A DNA stretch of 53,653 bases from JBLHKS01 sp047620505 (GTDB lineage Bacteria > Verrucomicrobiota > Verrucomicrobiia > Verrucomicrobiales > DEV007), in NCBI GenBank assembly GCA_047620505.1, contig JBLHKS010000023.1:1-53653 (forward strand), read 5' to 3'. How positions within the stretch are numbered: position 1 is the stretch's first letter; the number at the start of each line of letters is the position of its first letter. Positions 26,287-34,985 of the stretch are shown one piece after another. Below the pieces are notes generated by a model that worked only from the letters and a program-made list of their open reading frames with translations, was not told the origin of the DNA and did no database searches. A program made the position numbers and the translations under genes.

Positions 26287-27288
26287 ATGGAAACCCGCAC
26301 CCTTCAATTCGAGAATCCACACTTTCTCCAATCTCTTTTCGCGAACGATCTGGCCCTGTTGAAGACCCTCGAAGTGGCGACTTCAGTCAAGATCACCACG
26401 CGCGACGGTTGGGTGCGCCTGGACGGGGAGGATTCGGCGATCAGTCGCGCGGAGTCGGTTTTCCGCAGCCTTGAATCGGCTCGCCGAAAAGGAGTCGAGA
26501 TTACTCAGCAATCGTTCGCTTACGCCGTGGAGTCTTCGGAGGGAACTGGCGACGGGCCCAAGCTGGAAGAGTTGTCGGAGATCCGGCTGCTCGGGAGCAG
26601 TTCGAAGGGCGCGGTGACTCCGAAGACGGCTGGTCAGCTCGCTTATGTCGAGGCGCTGCAATCGACGGACGTGGTCTTCGGGCTCGGTCCTGCGGGCACG
26701 GGAAAGACGTTCCTTGCGGTGGCGAGCGCGCTTCAGGCGCTGAAAAATCGTCAGGTCAAACGCATCATTTTGACTCGGCCCGCGGTCGAGGCGGGCGAAT
26801 CGCTGGGATTTCTTCCGGGCGATTTGAAGGAGAAGATTTTCCCGTATCTCAGGCCGCTCTACGACGCGATTTACGACATGATCGAGACGGCCGAAATCGA
26901 GCGTTGGATCGAGAAAAACGTGATCGAAATCGCCCCGCTGGCTTACATGCGAGGGCGGACGCTGAACGACGCTTTTGTGATTTTGGATGAAGCGCAGAAT
27001 ACGACCTGCGAGCAGATGTTCATGTTCCTGACTCGGATGGGGGAGCGGTCGCGATGCGCCGTGACGGGCGATCCGACGCAGATCGATTTGAAGCGCGGGG
27101 TTCGCTCCGGCCTTCACGAAGCGATGTCCGTGCTCAAGGACGTGGACGGGGTCAGATTCTGTCCGCTGACCGATCGTGACGTCGTTCGGCACTCGGTTGT
27201 CCAGCGGATCATCCGTGCCTACAAATCTCATCGCGACCAGCAGCTGCTGGCGGATTCTGCCGAAAATGGGCAGCCTGAGAAAGCCTGA
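26287..27288 (+). CDS. PhoH-family ATPase (PhoL/YbeZ type)
   Basis: The 333-residue cytosolic protein has an N-terminal KH-like region. The PhoH NTPase core begins at TAGQLAYVEAL, with Walker A GPAGTGKT (residues 134-141), Walker B FVILDEAQNTT, and the sensor motif GDPTQIDL. Its gene is first in the conserved phoH - 7TM-HD - ybeY set, which is linked to 16S rRNA maturation and ribosome quality control. Length is normal for PhoL. The C-terminal tail (SHRDQQLLADSAENG) carries a perfect 14-bp copy of the iterated palindrome at 27237-27250, beyond the conserved core. Confidence 0.93.
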   Translation: METRTLQFENPHFLQSLFANDLALLKTLEVATSVKITTRDGWVRLDGEDSAISRAESVFRSLESARRKGVEITQQSFAYAVESSEGTGDGPKLEELSEIRLLGSSSKGAVTPKTAGQLAYVEALQSTDVVFGLGPAGTGKTFLAVASALQALKNRQVKRIILTRPAVEAGESLGFLPGDLKEKIFPYLRPLYDAIYDMIETAEIERWIEKNVIEIAPLAYMRGRTLNDAFVILDEAQNTTCEQMFMFLTRMGERSRCAVTGDPTQIDLKRGVRSGLHEAMSVLKDVDGVRFCPLTDRDVVRHSVVQRIIRAYKSHRDQQLLADSAENGQPEKA

Positions 27289-27339
27289 TCTGGCCTTTGC
27301 ATTCCTGTCAAAGGGCTTAGATTTCTTCCCAAATCACGC

Positions 27340-28971
27340 ATGTTTGATTTTCTATCCAGGCACAAGTTGGAGCGGCGCGGCCTCTCCAGCGGCAAAAAAC
27401 GGCGGACGGTTTCCGAAGGCGGGCTGTCGGCTGCTCTCCGGAACGGGATCGCCGCGAAAATCGGCATTTTCCTGATCTTCGCGATCGCCACGGTCATTTT
27501 TCTGGGCTTGCGCCGCGACGAGGCCGCGCTGTTCGGCAACCTGTTTCAAATGCCGCTGATCGTAGTTGTGATCGTCGGCACTCTGGCGCTTCAATTTTAT
27601 CTCAACCACGCTGCGAGTTTTGAACTCAACAGCCGGGTCGTCCTCGTTCTAAGCGCGATTTTTCTCCATCTGGCCCTGCTTGATGCCTCGTTCATTCCGG
27701 TACGGTCTGGATTGGATCCGAGTTATACCTATCTTCTCCCTGCCTACGCGTTTGCTCCGATGTTGGTCTCGATTCTTCTGGGCCGAAATCACGGCGCGTT
27801 CGTCGCGGTCTACGTCAGCCTCCTCGGTGGGCTGTTCGTCGCGGGAGAGCACGCCTTCAACTTTGCGATTTTCAGCCTCGTTTGTGGATTCGCCGCGGTC
27901 TACATGACCTACGACGTGAGACGTCGCGGGAAAGTCGTGCGCGCCGGACTTTACGTCGGGGTCATCGCCAGCGGGCTTGCGGTTTTGACGGGGCTAATCG
28001 ACATCGGCGAGATGTGGCCGGGTGTTGGTCAGCAGCTTGGGACGACCGTGCTGATCGGGTTTTTGACTGCAATTCTCGTTAGCGGGATGCTGCCGATTCT
28101 CGAAGGCCTTTTCCGGATCACGACGGAGATTTCCTGGATCGAGTTGTCCGATTTGAACCATCCTCTGCTCAAAAGGATGACGATCGAGGCCCCTGGAACT
28201 TACCACCACAGCTTGGTTGTCGCCCGGCTTTCGGAAGCAGCTGCTGAGTCGATCGGTGCGAACGAAAGCATGTGTCGAGTCGCCGCTTATTTCCACGATA
28301 TCGGCAAGCTGAACAAGCCGCAGTATTTTATCGAGAACACCAATCAGGATGAAAATCCGCACGACGCGCTGACGCCGACGATGAGCGCGCTGATCATCGT
28401 GGCGCATGTGAAAGACGGGATTGATCTGGCGCTGAAACACAATCTCAACGACGAAATCATCAGCGTGATCCGCGAGCACCACGGCACGACGCTCGTCCAA
28501 TATTTTTACCACCGAGCCCTCGAACAGCGGCGGGAATTCGAGCGCAAAGCCGAGGAAGGAAAAGCGAAGGCGGACGATGCGCCCGTGGTTGAGAAGAAGA
28601 CGTTTCGTTACCCGGGCCCGCGTCCGCAAACCCGTGAAAGCGCGATCATCAGCCTTGCTGACGGCGTCGAAAGCGCCTCTCGCGCCTTGGCCAAACCAAC
28701 TCCGCTGAAACTTGAGCAGCTTATCGAGGAAATCACCCAGTCCAGGGTCGAGCAGGGGCAGTTGGATTCGTGCGGCCTGACATTTGTCGATCTCGCTCGG
28801 ATTCGGAAGAGTTTCTACAACACGCTCTGCGGGATGATGCATAACCGGATTTCCTATCCGAAAGAAAGCGACGGCGATGACCCTAAGCCGAAGGAAAAGA
28901 AGAACGGCGGCCCGAAGCTGGAAGTCGTTTCCAAGGACGGTGAGGGCAAGAAAGTCAGCAACGTAGCCTGA
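27340..28971 (+). CDS. 7TM-HD family phosphohydrolase (PgpH-like c-di-AMP phosphodiesterase) lacking the extracellular domain
   Basis: The 543-residue protein has eight hydrophobic segments between ~45 and 265, then a cytosolic HD domain: TYHHSLVVARL, and YFHDIGKLNKPQ with H319-D320, and VIREHHGT. In PgpH a large extracellular 7TMR-HDED domain sits between TM1 and TM2; here only about a dozen residues (RRDEAALFGNLFQ) connect them, which explains the short length against the usual ~700-plus. The catalytic part looks complete. It is placed between phoH and ybeY, the standard order. The palindrome at 28235 (one end mismatch) is read EAAAES within the HD domain. Confidence 0.9.
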   Translation: MFDFLSRHKLERRGLSSGKKRRTVSEGGLSAALRNGIAAKIGIFLIFAIATVIFLGLRRDEAALFGNLFQMPLIVVVIVGTLALQFYLNHAASFELNSRVVLVLSAIFLHLALLDASFIPVRSGLDPSYTYLLPAYAFAPMLVSILLGRNHGAFVAVYVSLLGGLFVAGEHAFNFAIFSLVCGFAAVYMTYDVRRRGKVVRAGLYVGVIASGLAVLTGLIDIGEMWPGVGQQLGTTVLIGFLTAILVSGMLPILEGLFRITTEISWIELSDLNHPLLKRMTIEAPGTYHHSLVVARLSEAAAESIGANESMCRVAAYFHDIGKLNKPQYFIENTNQDENPHDALTPTMSALIIVAHVKDGIDLALKHNLNDEIISVIREHHGTTLVQYFYHRALEQRREFERKAEEGKAKADDAPVVEKKTFRYPGPRPQTRESAIISLADGVESASRALAKPTPLKLEQLIEEITQSRVEQGQLDSCGLTFVDLARIRKSFYNTLCGMMHNRISYPKESDGDDPKPKEKKNGGPKLEVVSKDGEGKKVSNVA

Positions 28972-28980
28972 GCAGTCGTC

Positions 28981-29409
28981 GTGCCGGAGCTGGAATTGTA
29001 CAACTGTCAGGAGGCGATCGAGTTCGATCTGGCGGGCTTGAACCGGCGTTGTCGAGAGGCGTTCGAGGTCGTGCTGAGTTCAACCGAATCCACGGTGCTT
29101 GCGGAGTTTGACGAGGTCGAAATGAGCATCGTCGGCGATGAGGAAATCGCTCGAATCCACGGCGAATTCATGGACGACCCGACGCCAACGGACGTCATCA
29201 CTTTTCAGCACGGCGAACTCGTCATCAGCGCCGAAACCGCAGCTCAAGAAGCGAATTCACGCAGCTGGCCGGTCGAGCGCGAACTCCTTCTCTATCTGAT
29301 TCACGGGTTTCTGCATCTCCAGGGATTCGACGACCACGAGCCCGAAGACCGCGAGCGAATGCACGCGAAGCAGAACGCAATTCTCGACGAAATCTGGCCG
29401 CCCGCCTGA
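28981..29409 (+). CDS. ybeY: YbeY endoribonuclease / rRNA maturation factor
   Basis: The 142-residue protein starts at GTG 28981, 9 bp after the HD-protein stop, so it is in the same operon. The metal-binding signature is HGFLHLQGFDDH (H-x3-H-x5-H), preceded by DDPTPTDVITFQH. YbeY is a single-strand-specific, Zn-dependent RNase that takes part in 16S rRNA 3'-end processing and late 70S quality control. The length is normal. It converges with the isomerase-like gene, with a 4-bp gap. Confidence 0.95.
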   Translation: MPELELYNCQEAIEFDLAGLNRRCREAFEVVLSSTESTVLAEFDEVEMSIVGDEEIARIHGEFMDDPTPTDVITFQHGELVISAETAAQEANSRSWPVERELLLYLIHGFLHLQGFDDHEPEDRERMHAKQNAILDEIWPPA

Positions 29410-29413
29410 ATTC

Positions 29414-30250
29414 CTACTGAGCGCTGAATGCTTTTTTCAGCTTCTCGAGCCCATCCAGATTCGCTTGGAGCGCCTCCTTCGAGTCGAGCTCATTCCGATG
29501 ATCCAGGATTCCGATCGGACCATCGTAACCGCTCTTCAAAACCACTTCGAGCATCGCCTTTTCGTGCGCTCCCTGGCCCAATGGCAGGATTTTCGGCTGA
29601 GCATCCGGGTTCATCCCGTTCAGGTTCAGGCAATGAATAAACGGCTTCATCAGTTCCAGCGTTTCCGTCCAATCGTCGATGTGTCCATGGCCATGATGCC
29701 AGTTGTAAACGATGCCGACGTGCTCGTGCCCGCGTTCGCGCAGCAGCTTGCAAACCGCCGCGAGATTCGCAGGCTCGCCGCCCCAACCCCCGTGGTTGTA
29801 GAGCCCTAACTTGCACCCCAACTCCGCCGTCCGCTTCGCCAGCGCCTCAGTCGAATCTGCCGCGGCGACGACCTTTTCATCCTGCGTTCCTTCTTTCGGA
29901 CTGACCATCGTCTGCCAGATCTGAGGGTGCAGGTCATGCTTTTTGAAAAGTGTAAACGCCTCTTCGTGAACGCTCCAGAAAGCAAAGAACTCGATCCCGT
30001 GCTTTTTGTATTCGAGGATTTCCTGCTCGAAAGTCGGCACGTGCTCTTTTCTCCAATCATAAGCACAGCGCTTCAAGCCGAGTTCGACGAGCATCTCAGT
30101 GCGCTCCACTGGCCCGCGCTTTTTCGCGTCGAACGGCACGATGCACCAGGCGACAAGGTTTTCGCGAGCCAGCAGCTGCTGATTCGCGGAGTCGGTCTGG
30201 CCAAGCGCAAAAACCGGCCAAGCGAAGAGGAAAAGGAGAAACGAACGCAT
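29414..30250 (-). CDS. Secreted sugar phosphate isomerase/epimerase-like TIM barrel
   Basis: The ATG at 30250 opens a signal peptide (MRSFLLFLFAWPVFALG) and gives 278 residues; the longer ORF upstream would overlap the divergent gene. The barrel is of the xylose-isomerase-like/IolE type: IEFFAFWSVHEEAF, KLGLYNHGGWGGEPANL, YNWHHGHGHIDDW and IGILDHRNEL, with several His/Glu/Asp candidates for a divalent metal site. It probably interconverts or degrades a sugar in the periplasm; the substrate is unknown. The palindrome at 30170 is read as NQQLLA immediately after the signal peptide. Confidence 0.8.
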   Translation of the reverse strand: MRSFLLFLFAWPVFALGQTDSANQQLLARENLVAWCIVPFDAKKRGPVERTEMLVELGLKRCAYDWRKEHVPTFEQEILEYKKHGIEFFAFWSVHEEAFTLFKKHDLHPQIWQTMVSPKEGTQDEKVVAAADSTEALAKRTAELGCKLGLYNHGGWGGEPANLAAVCKLLRERGHEHVGIVYNWHHGHGHIDDWTETLELMKPFIHCLNLNGMNPDAQPKILPLGQGAHEKAMLEVVLKSGYDGPIGILDHRNELDSKEALQANLDGLEKLKKAFSAQ

Positions 30251-30338
30251 TCGGGAATCACGAGCGCCGCGATGATTGAAGCAAGCCCGGTTTCCGGGAA
30301 AATTGCTGTCGCTGGCGTGATTCATGTTATGATCAGCC

Positions 30339-32495
30339 GTGCGTTTTGGAAGAGTTAGAGCCGCATTCTTGATCGCCGCGTTCACTACGGTGCTGAGCGG
30401 TGTCGCGGCTGCCTTCGATCCGGCTCCACCGGCGGGCCAGGGCGTGATCGCGATTCATGTCCAGACGGGCGAGGTCCTTTGGCAGGCCTGGTCAATCGAT
30501 GAGGCCCCGGCGGAGTTTCGGCAGTGGCTCGAAGTGAGTCGGTTTGGGGGAGTCATTCTCCAATCGACAAGCGAAAAAACGGCACGTGCGCCTGAACCTC
30601 ACCCTGATGAGTTAGGGATCGAAAAGCACTACGACCAATCGCTTAAGAAGTTTTTTCTGCACTTGGTAGACCATAAAGGCGAGGTTCTCGCTAGCCACGA
30701 AGATCTGAATCCGAGCTCGAACTCACTCAGCGAATTCGGCTGGATTCATGTGACTCCCGAGGGCGGATTCTTGTTTTTTGATCGCAAAGAGCCAGCGGAG
30801 GGCAAACCCTGGGGCAAACCGGTTTTCCCGACTTGGAACCTACCCAAAATGCGACAGACGATCGCGACCAAGCTCGATACGGACCGATTCTGGATCGCAA
30901 ATGCGGATCGATTGATGGGCTGGAATCGCTCGCTGAGCCAGCAGCTGCTAGACGTGAAGCTTGAGGGCATCCGCGACTACGGCCCTGCTAACGGCTACAC
31001 TGGCCTAGCCGGACTTGAGATCCGGCTGCGGGATGGTTTGGTCCTCGTAAGTACATCGAGAGAACTAACCGCAGTCGATACTGAGACTGGCGAACAACGC
31101 TGGCTGATCGTTCACAATTCTACGACGGACGGCGTTAGTTTTATGGGACTTGACCAGCATCCCGAAATTCTGCTGATCGGGATCGAGCCGAGCCTGCCGG
31201 AATGCATCGTCGAAATGATCGAGACCGGCTGGATCGATGGAAGCCTTGGGTTTGACCCGCCTGGAAAACCTGAAGATCATCGGATCAGGAAAGCGTCGTT
31301 GAGCGGAGTTTCTGCGAGTGGCTCTGAATTCGTCGCGGCCGGGGCTGAGCTCGCTCGGGCATTCGGAGAAGGCTGCTATCGGAGGATTCTCAGGGCAAAA
31401 CTCGAATCCGGTCAGCTTCCCAACGCAGCCAAGCCGATTGTCGGTCGAATCGTCGAAAGCGATTGGCCGAACGAAACATCTTTCGAGCGTTTGGAGAGAT
31501 TCTGCGTCAATCAGCTCGTCTCAACCGATTCCGCCAACCCGCTACCGCGCGAATTGGTTTGGGCTGTGCTTCAGGAAAGATTTGTGGGGCGGGCTTACAG
31601 CGCGATGAGACCAACCTGGCGCGGACCCTCCCGATTCTTGGATGAAGGACCGATTTTCATTCCGCGATCGACTCCAAGCGCTGAAATTCTCGAACTCTGC
31701 CGCCAGACGTTGACCGATGGAGCCGAAAAAGAGCTGGCCCCCGCAGCCAGCATTCTTCTCGAGCACGCCTCAAAAAGGAACAATTCCGAAGTCATCTCCG
31801 AGCTGATCAAACATTCGGCTCCGCAAATCTGGACGTGGGCTGCGGGCTATCGAGTTGCCAGGGGCGAACGAAAAGAAATGGCCGGGGAATTGCTCGCCAC
31901 GCCGCTTTCTGATCGTCTCATCGCGATCGAATTCATCCAGAAGGCACTTGTAAATCCTGATCCAGATGAAATACCGACTTACGATGAAAAAGAACTCCCG
32001 GTGATGACTTCCCTCGAAGCTCGGATCGTCAAGGAAGCGCTGGAGGAATTCGGTCTCACGGCAGCTGGCGATTTTTATCATGGCTTCATGAGGCACGCCG
32101 ATTATCTGGCTGGTTACCCGAAAATTCTCGAGCTGGCTCGCTCTCTGCTTTCTAGGGAAGCCGCCGAATTCCGGCTGAATATCGAAAGCGAATCCGGATT
32201 GCGCTACCTCATGAAGATCGTCGCTGCTGCTGACGATCCAGCTGACACTCCAATCCTTCAGAGCCTTCTCGGTCATCCTTTTCCTTCCGTCGGTCCGAAA
32301 TTTTGTTTCTTCCCGATTCGATCCGAAGCCAAAGAGCTTCTTGAAGCTCGCGGCGTGTCGGTTCCGGCTGATCTCGAAACAAAAATGCCTCTCGTTGACG
32401 CGGATGCTGAACGCGAAGCCGAGCAGCTGCAGCGGCGGAAGCGACGTTCCGACGAGTTGATTCTCGAACTGCGAACCAAATTCGGCGGCAAATGA
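30339..32495 (+). CDS. Large exported protein of unknown function
   Basis: I do not recognise this 718-residue protein. It starts at GTG 30339 with a signal-like N-terminus (MRFGRVRAAFLIAAFTTVLSGVAAA). Two short PQQ-propeller-like pieces occur, IAIHVQTGEVLWQAW and ELTAVDTETGEQRWLIV, suggesting part of a degenerate beta-propeller in the first ~260 residues. The second half is helical with HEAT/TPR-like character. It ends with a charged segment (DAEREAEQLQRRKRRSDEL). The palindrome at 30939 is read SQQLLD; a partial copy (GAGCAGCTGCAG) is near 32421. It abuts the S9 peptidase gene tail to tail. Confidence 0.65.
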   Translation: MRFGRVRAAFLIAAFTTVLSGVAAAFDPAPPAGQGVIAIHVQTGEVLWQAWSIDEAPAEFRQWLEVSRFGGVILQSTSEKTARAPEPHPDELGIEKHYDQSLKKFFLHLVDHKGEVLASHEDLNPSSNSLSEFGWIHVTPEGGFLFFDRKEPAEGKPWGKPVFPTWNLPKMRQTIATKLDTDRFWIANADRLMGWNRSLSQQLLDVKLEGIRDYGPANGYTGLAGLEIRLRDGLVLVSTSRELTAVDTETGEQRWLIVHNSTTDGVSFMGLDQHPEILLIGIEPSLPECIVEMIETGWIDGSLGFDPPGKPEDHRIRKASLSGVSASGSEFVAAGAELARAFGEGCYRRILRAKLESGQLPNAAKPIVGRIVESDWPNETSFERLERFCVNQLVSTDSANPLPRELVWAVLQERFVGRAYSAMRPTWRGPSRFLDEGPIFIPRSTPSAEILELCRQTLTDGAEKELAPAASILLEHASKRNNSEVISELIKHSAPQIWTWAAGYRVARGERKEMAGELLATPLSDRLIAIEFIQKALVNPDPDEIPTYDEKELPVMTSLEARIVKEALEEFGLTAAGDFYHGFMRHADYLAGYPKILELARSLLSREAAEFRLNIESESGLRYLMKIVAAADDPADTPILQSLLGHPFPSVGPKFCFFPIRSEAKELLEARGVSVPADLETKMPLVDADAEREAEQLQRRKRRSDELILELRTKFGGK

Positions 32496-34928
32496 TCAAT
32501 CGCGTCCCAAGTGCTCGACGAAAAACTCGACTCGCCGTCGACTTCCGTAAGGCGTTTCCGCCGAACCGTGACCCGCACTTGGGATTACGAGCAAATCGAA
32601 ATCCTTGTCAGCCTTGATCAAAGCGTCGGCGACTTGGAGTGTGCTGGCAGGGTCGACATTTCGGTCCTTCCCGCCGACAACCAGAAGTAGTTTCCCGCTC
32701 AAACGGTGCGCCTGATCGACGTTGGAACTCGCCGCGTAGTGCTCGTCGACTGGCCAGCCCATCCAAGCCTCGCTCCACCAGATTTTATCCATTCGATTGT
32801 CGTGACAGCCACAATCCGCGACGGCGGCTTTGTAGAAATCGCCTTGAAAAATCACGGCTCCGGCCGCGTTCTGGCCGCCAGCGGATCCTCCGTAAATTCC
32901 AACTCGTTCCAGATCGAAGTTCTTGAAGTGAGCAGCTGCTGCTCGAATCCAAGCGATCCGATCGAGAAATCCGGCGTCCCCCAGGTTTTTCCAGGCGACA
33001 TCTAGAAATGCCTTCGATCGCCAATTCGTTCCCAATCCATCGATCTGCACGACGATGAATCCGCGATCGGCGATCTGCCGCTGATGCCGATATCGAGAGC
33101 GAAACGCTTTTGGGACGTGCTGGTCGTGCGGCCCAGCGTAAATGTTTTCAACTACGGGATAAACCGTAGATCGCCGACCCTTTCCCGGCCAATGAACGAT
33201 TCCGTAAATGTCCGTTTTTCCGTCCCGGCCTTTGGCCACGAAGCGCGTCGGCAGCGTGCCGATTTCGCTCGCGTCACAGGTTTCGAGTTCGGTAACGAGG
33301 CTTCCATCGGAGTTGCGCAGTTCGTGAACGGGCGGCAAGTCGACTCTTGACCAGGTGTCGACGAAATGCGCGCGATCCGGCGACCACTTGATCTCATGCG
33401 TTCCGTCTCCCTCGGTTAAAATCACAAGCCCCGATCCATCGAAGTTCACGCGGCAGTGATGGATGAAATACGGATCCTGATCTGGCCGAATCCCGCATGC
33501 CCGGAACTCGATTGTGCGCTTGTCAGGATCAATTCGATCAACGCCGCGAACAACCCATTCGCCGCTGGTGATTTGGTTTTTCAATTTCCCGCCTTCTGAA
33601 TCAAAAAGGTAGAGGTGGTTCCATCCGTCACGCTCAGACATCCAGACGAGTTCCCTGGTTTCCTCGAAGAAACGCAGAAACGTCTTGTTCGAATAATTCA
33701 CGAAGGTTTCGGACTCTTCGTCGATGAGTGTGCTTAGCTTTCCGGCTTTTGAATCGATCGCGCAAAGCCGCAAAGTTTGATGCCCACGTTGGTTAAATAA
33801 GAACGTAAAACGGCTTGAGTCGCGTTCCCAGCGGAACTGTCCGTAACGCCAAGCGTTCTTCAGCAGCTGCTGATCGACAGAAATCTCCGCATCGGATTCC
33901 AGATCGAACAGCCGGAGCGTTTTCGTCGGGATTTCATCGCCAGCTTTGAGATAGGGATAGGATTGAAGGCTCGTCTTCGGCGAGACTTCGACAAAATGAA
34001 CTCGAGGCTCCGGAACGACCGTGGTTTGGGCCGCGATCAGCCGCTTTGAATTCGGCGACCACCAGACTTCCGGAAGCGATTCCGGGTAGTCCGATTTGGA
34101 GTAGTTCATTCCGATTGAACGCTCGCCAATCGCGCTACGGCGGAAGGAATTGTCAGCGCTCGCGTTCGTCGTCAGCCGCGTTTCCTTTTCGGTTTCCTCG
34201 TCCCGAACCCAGAGATCGTGGTCGCGCACGAAAACGGCCAGGCTCTTGTCTGGCGAGTCAACTTCGGTAGCCGGTCGTTTGGGTTCCTTCTTTTTCGGCA
34301 CCGTTTTTGGCGGACCAGCGATCCTCGCGACACCTCCGCTGCGGCTGCCCTCAAAAACTCCGCGCAAACGCTTCTTAGCATCGAAAACCGCCCAGACGTG
34401 CCCGGCAAACGTGTGCTGATCTCGTTCGGTGCCGGGCTCGAGCTTTCCGTAGGAAGTCCGGTTTCCGCTTGGATCAATCCAGAATAATTCGACGGCTTCT
34501 TTGAGCGTGTTTTCAAAGACGACCTGCGTTTCCGGGCCACCACCTCGCGAAGGCTTGATCTCATTTCCGCTCGGTAGGTCGCTCAGCTCATCGTCACCGC
34601 CGATTTCGCGTGCCTCCCCTGTTTTGAGATCGACTTCCCAGGATTTCGCCCGACCGATCAACTTCAGTTTCTGCTCGCCGAATTCGAGCGCCTCGATCTT
34701 GCTCGGATCGACTTTCTCATGATCGAAGGCAGGTTTCTTCACTCCTTTTTCTACATCGACGAGGATAAACTCGCGTGCTCCGTCTGGATTGTCGTTTCGA
34801 TACCAGAACCGAGCGCCGTCTTCGATCCAATGCGGCTCAAGCCGCTCGCGATACGTCTTTCCTTGATCCTGTGCAGAGGCGAAGGCGGCGAGGCCGAGAA
34901 GAATTCCAATTACGAGGTGTTTCATCAA
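32496..34928 (-). CDS. Secreted S9 (DPP-IV-like) serine peptidase with a VHL-beta-like domain
   Basis: The 810-residue exported protein has a Sec signal (MMKHLVIGILLGLAAFASA). Residues ~134-200 resemble the beta domain of von Hippel-Lindau protein: TQVVFENTLKEAVELFWID, a YGKLEPGTE turn and HTFAGHVWAVFD. A DPP-IV-type propeller follows, including DSFRRSAIGERSIGMN and YPYLKAGDEIP. The S9 catalytic domain has nucleophile GGSAGG (Ser682), Asp in VVGGKDRNVDP and His in SAGHGSAETPYG. It probably releases dipeptides from peptides outside the cytoplasm. Palindromes are at 32930 (AAAA) and 33861 (DQQLLK). Confidence 0.88.
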   Translation of the reverse strand: MMKHLVIGILLGLAAFASAQDQGKTYRERLEPHWIEDGARFWYRNDNPDGAREFILVDVEKGVKKPAFDHEKVDPSKIEALEFGEQKLKLIGRAKSWEVDLKTGEAREIGGDDELSDLPSGNEIKPSRGGGPETQVVFENTLKEAVELFWIDPSGNRTSYGKLEPGTERDQHTFAGHVWAVFDAKKRLRGVFEGSRSGGVARIAGPPKTVPKKKEPKRPATEVDSPDKSLAVFVRDHDLWVRDEETEKETRLTTNASADNSFRRSAIGERSIGMNYSKSDYPESLPEVWWSPNSKRLIAAQTTVVPEPRVHFVEVSPKTSLQSYPYLKAGDEIPTKTLRLFDLESDAEISVDQQLLKNAWRYGQFRWERDSSRFTFLFNQRGHQTLRLCAIDSKAGKLSTLIDEESETFVNYSNKTFLRFFEETRELVWMSERDGWNHLYLFDSEGGKLKNQITSGEWVVRGVDRIDPDKRTIEFRACGIRPDQDPYFIHHCRVNFDGSGLVILTEGDGTHEIKWSPDRAHFVDTWSRVDLPPVHELRNSDGSLVTELETCDASEIGTLPTRFVAKGRDGKTDIYGIVHWPGKGRRSTVYPVVENIYAGPHDQHVPKAFRSRYRHQRQIADRGFIVVQIDGLGTNWRSKAFLDVAWKNLGDAGFLDRIAWIRAAAAHFKNFDLERVGIYGGSAGGQNAAGAVIFQGDFYKAAVADCGCHDNRMDKIWWSEAWMGWPVDEHYAASSNVDQAHRLSGKLLLVVGGKDRNVDPASTLQVADALIKADKDFDLLVIPSAGHGSAETPYGSRRRVEFFVEHLGRD

Positions 34929-34985
34929 TTCGTTTGAAGCTCGGCCACCGTTGACCAGACTCGCAGCCCAGCCCAGATTAATTTT

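Noticed and set aside
27994..28842. 282-codon open frame on the minus strand
   Set aside because: It is antisense to the HD-domain gene, whose motifs are unambiguous.
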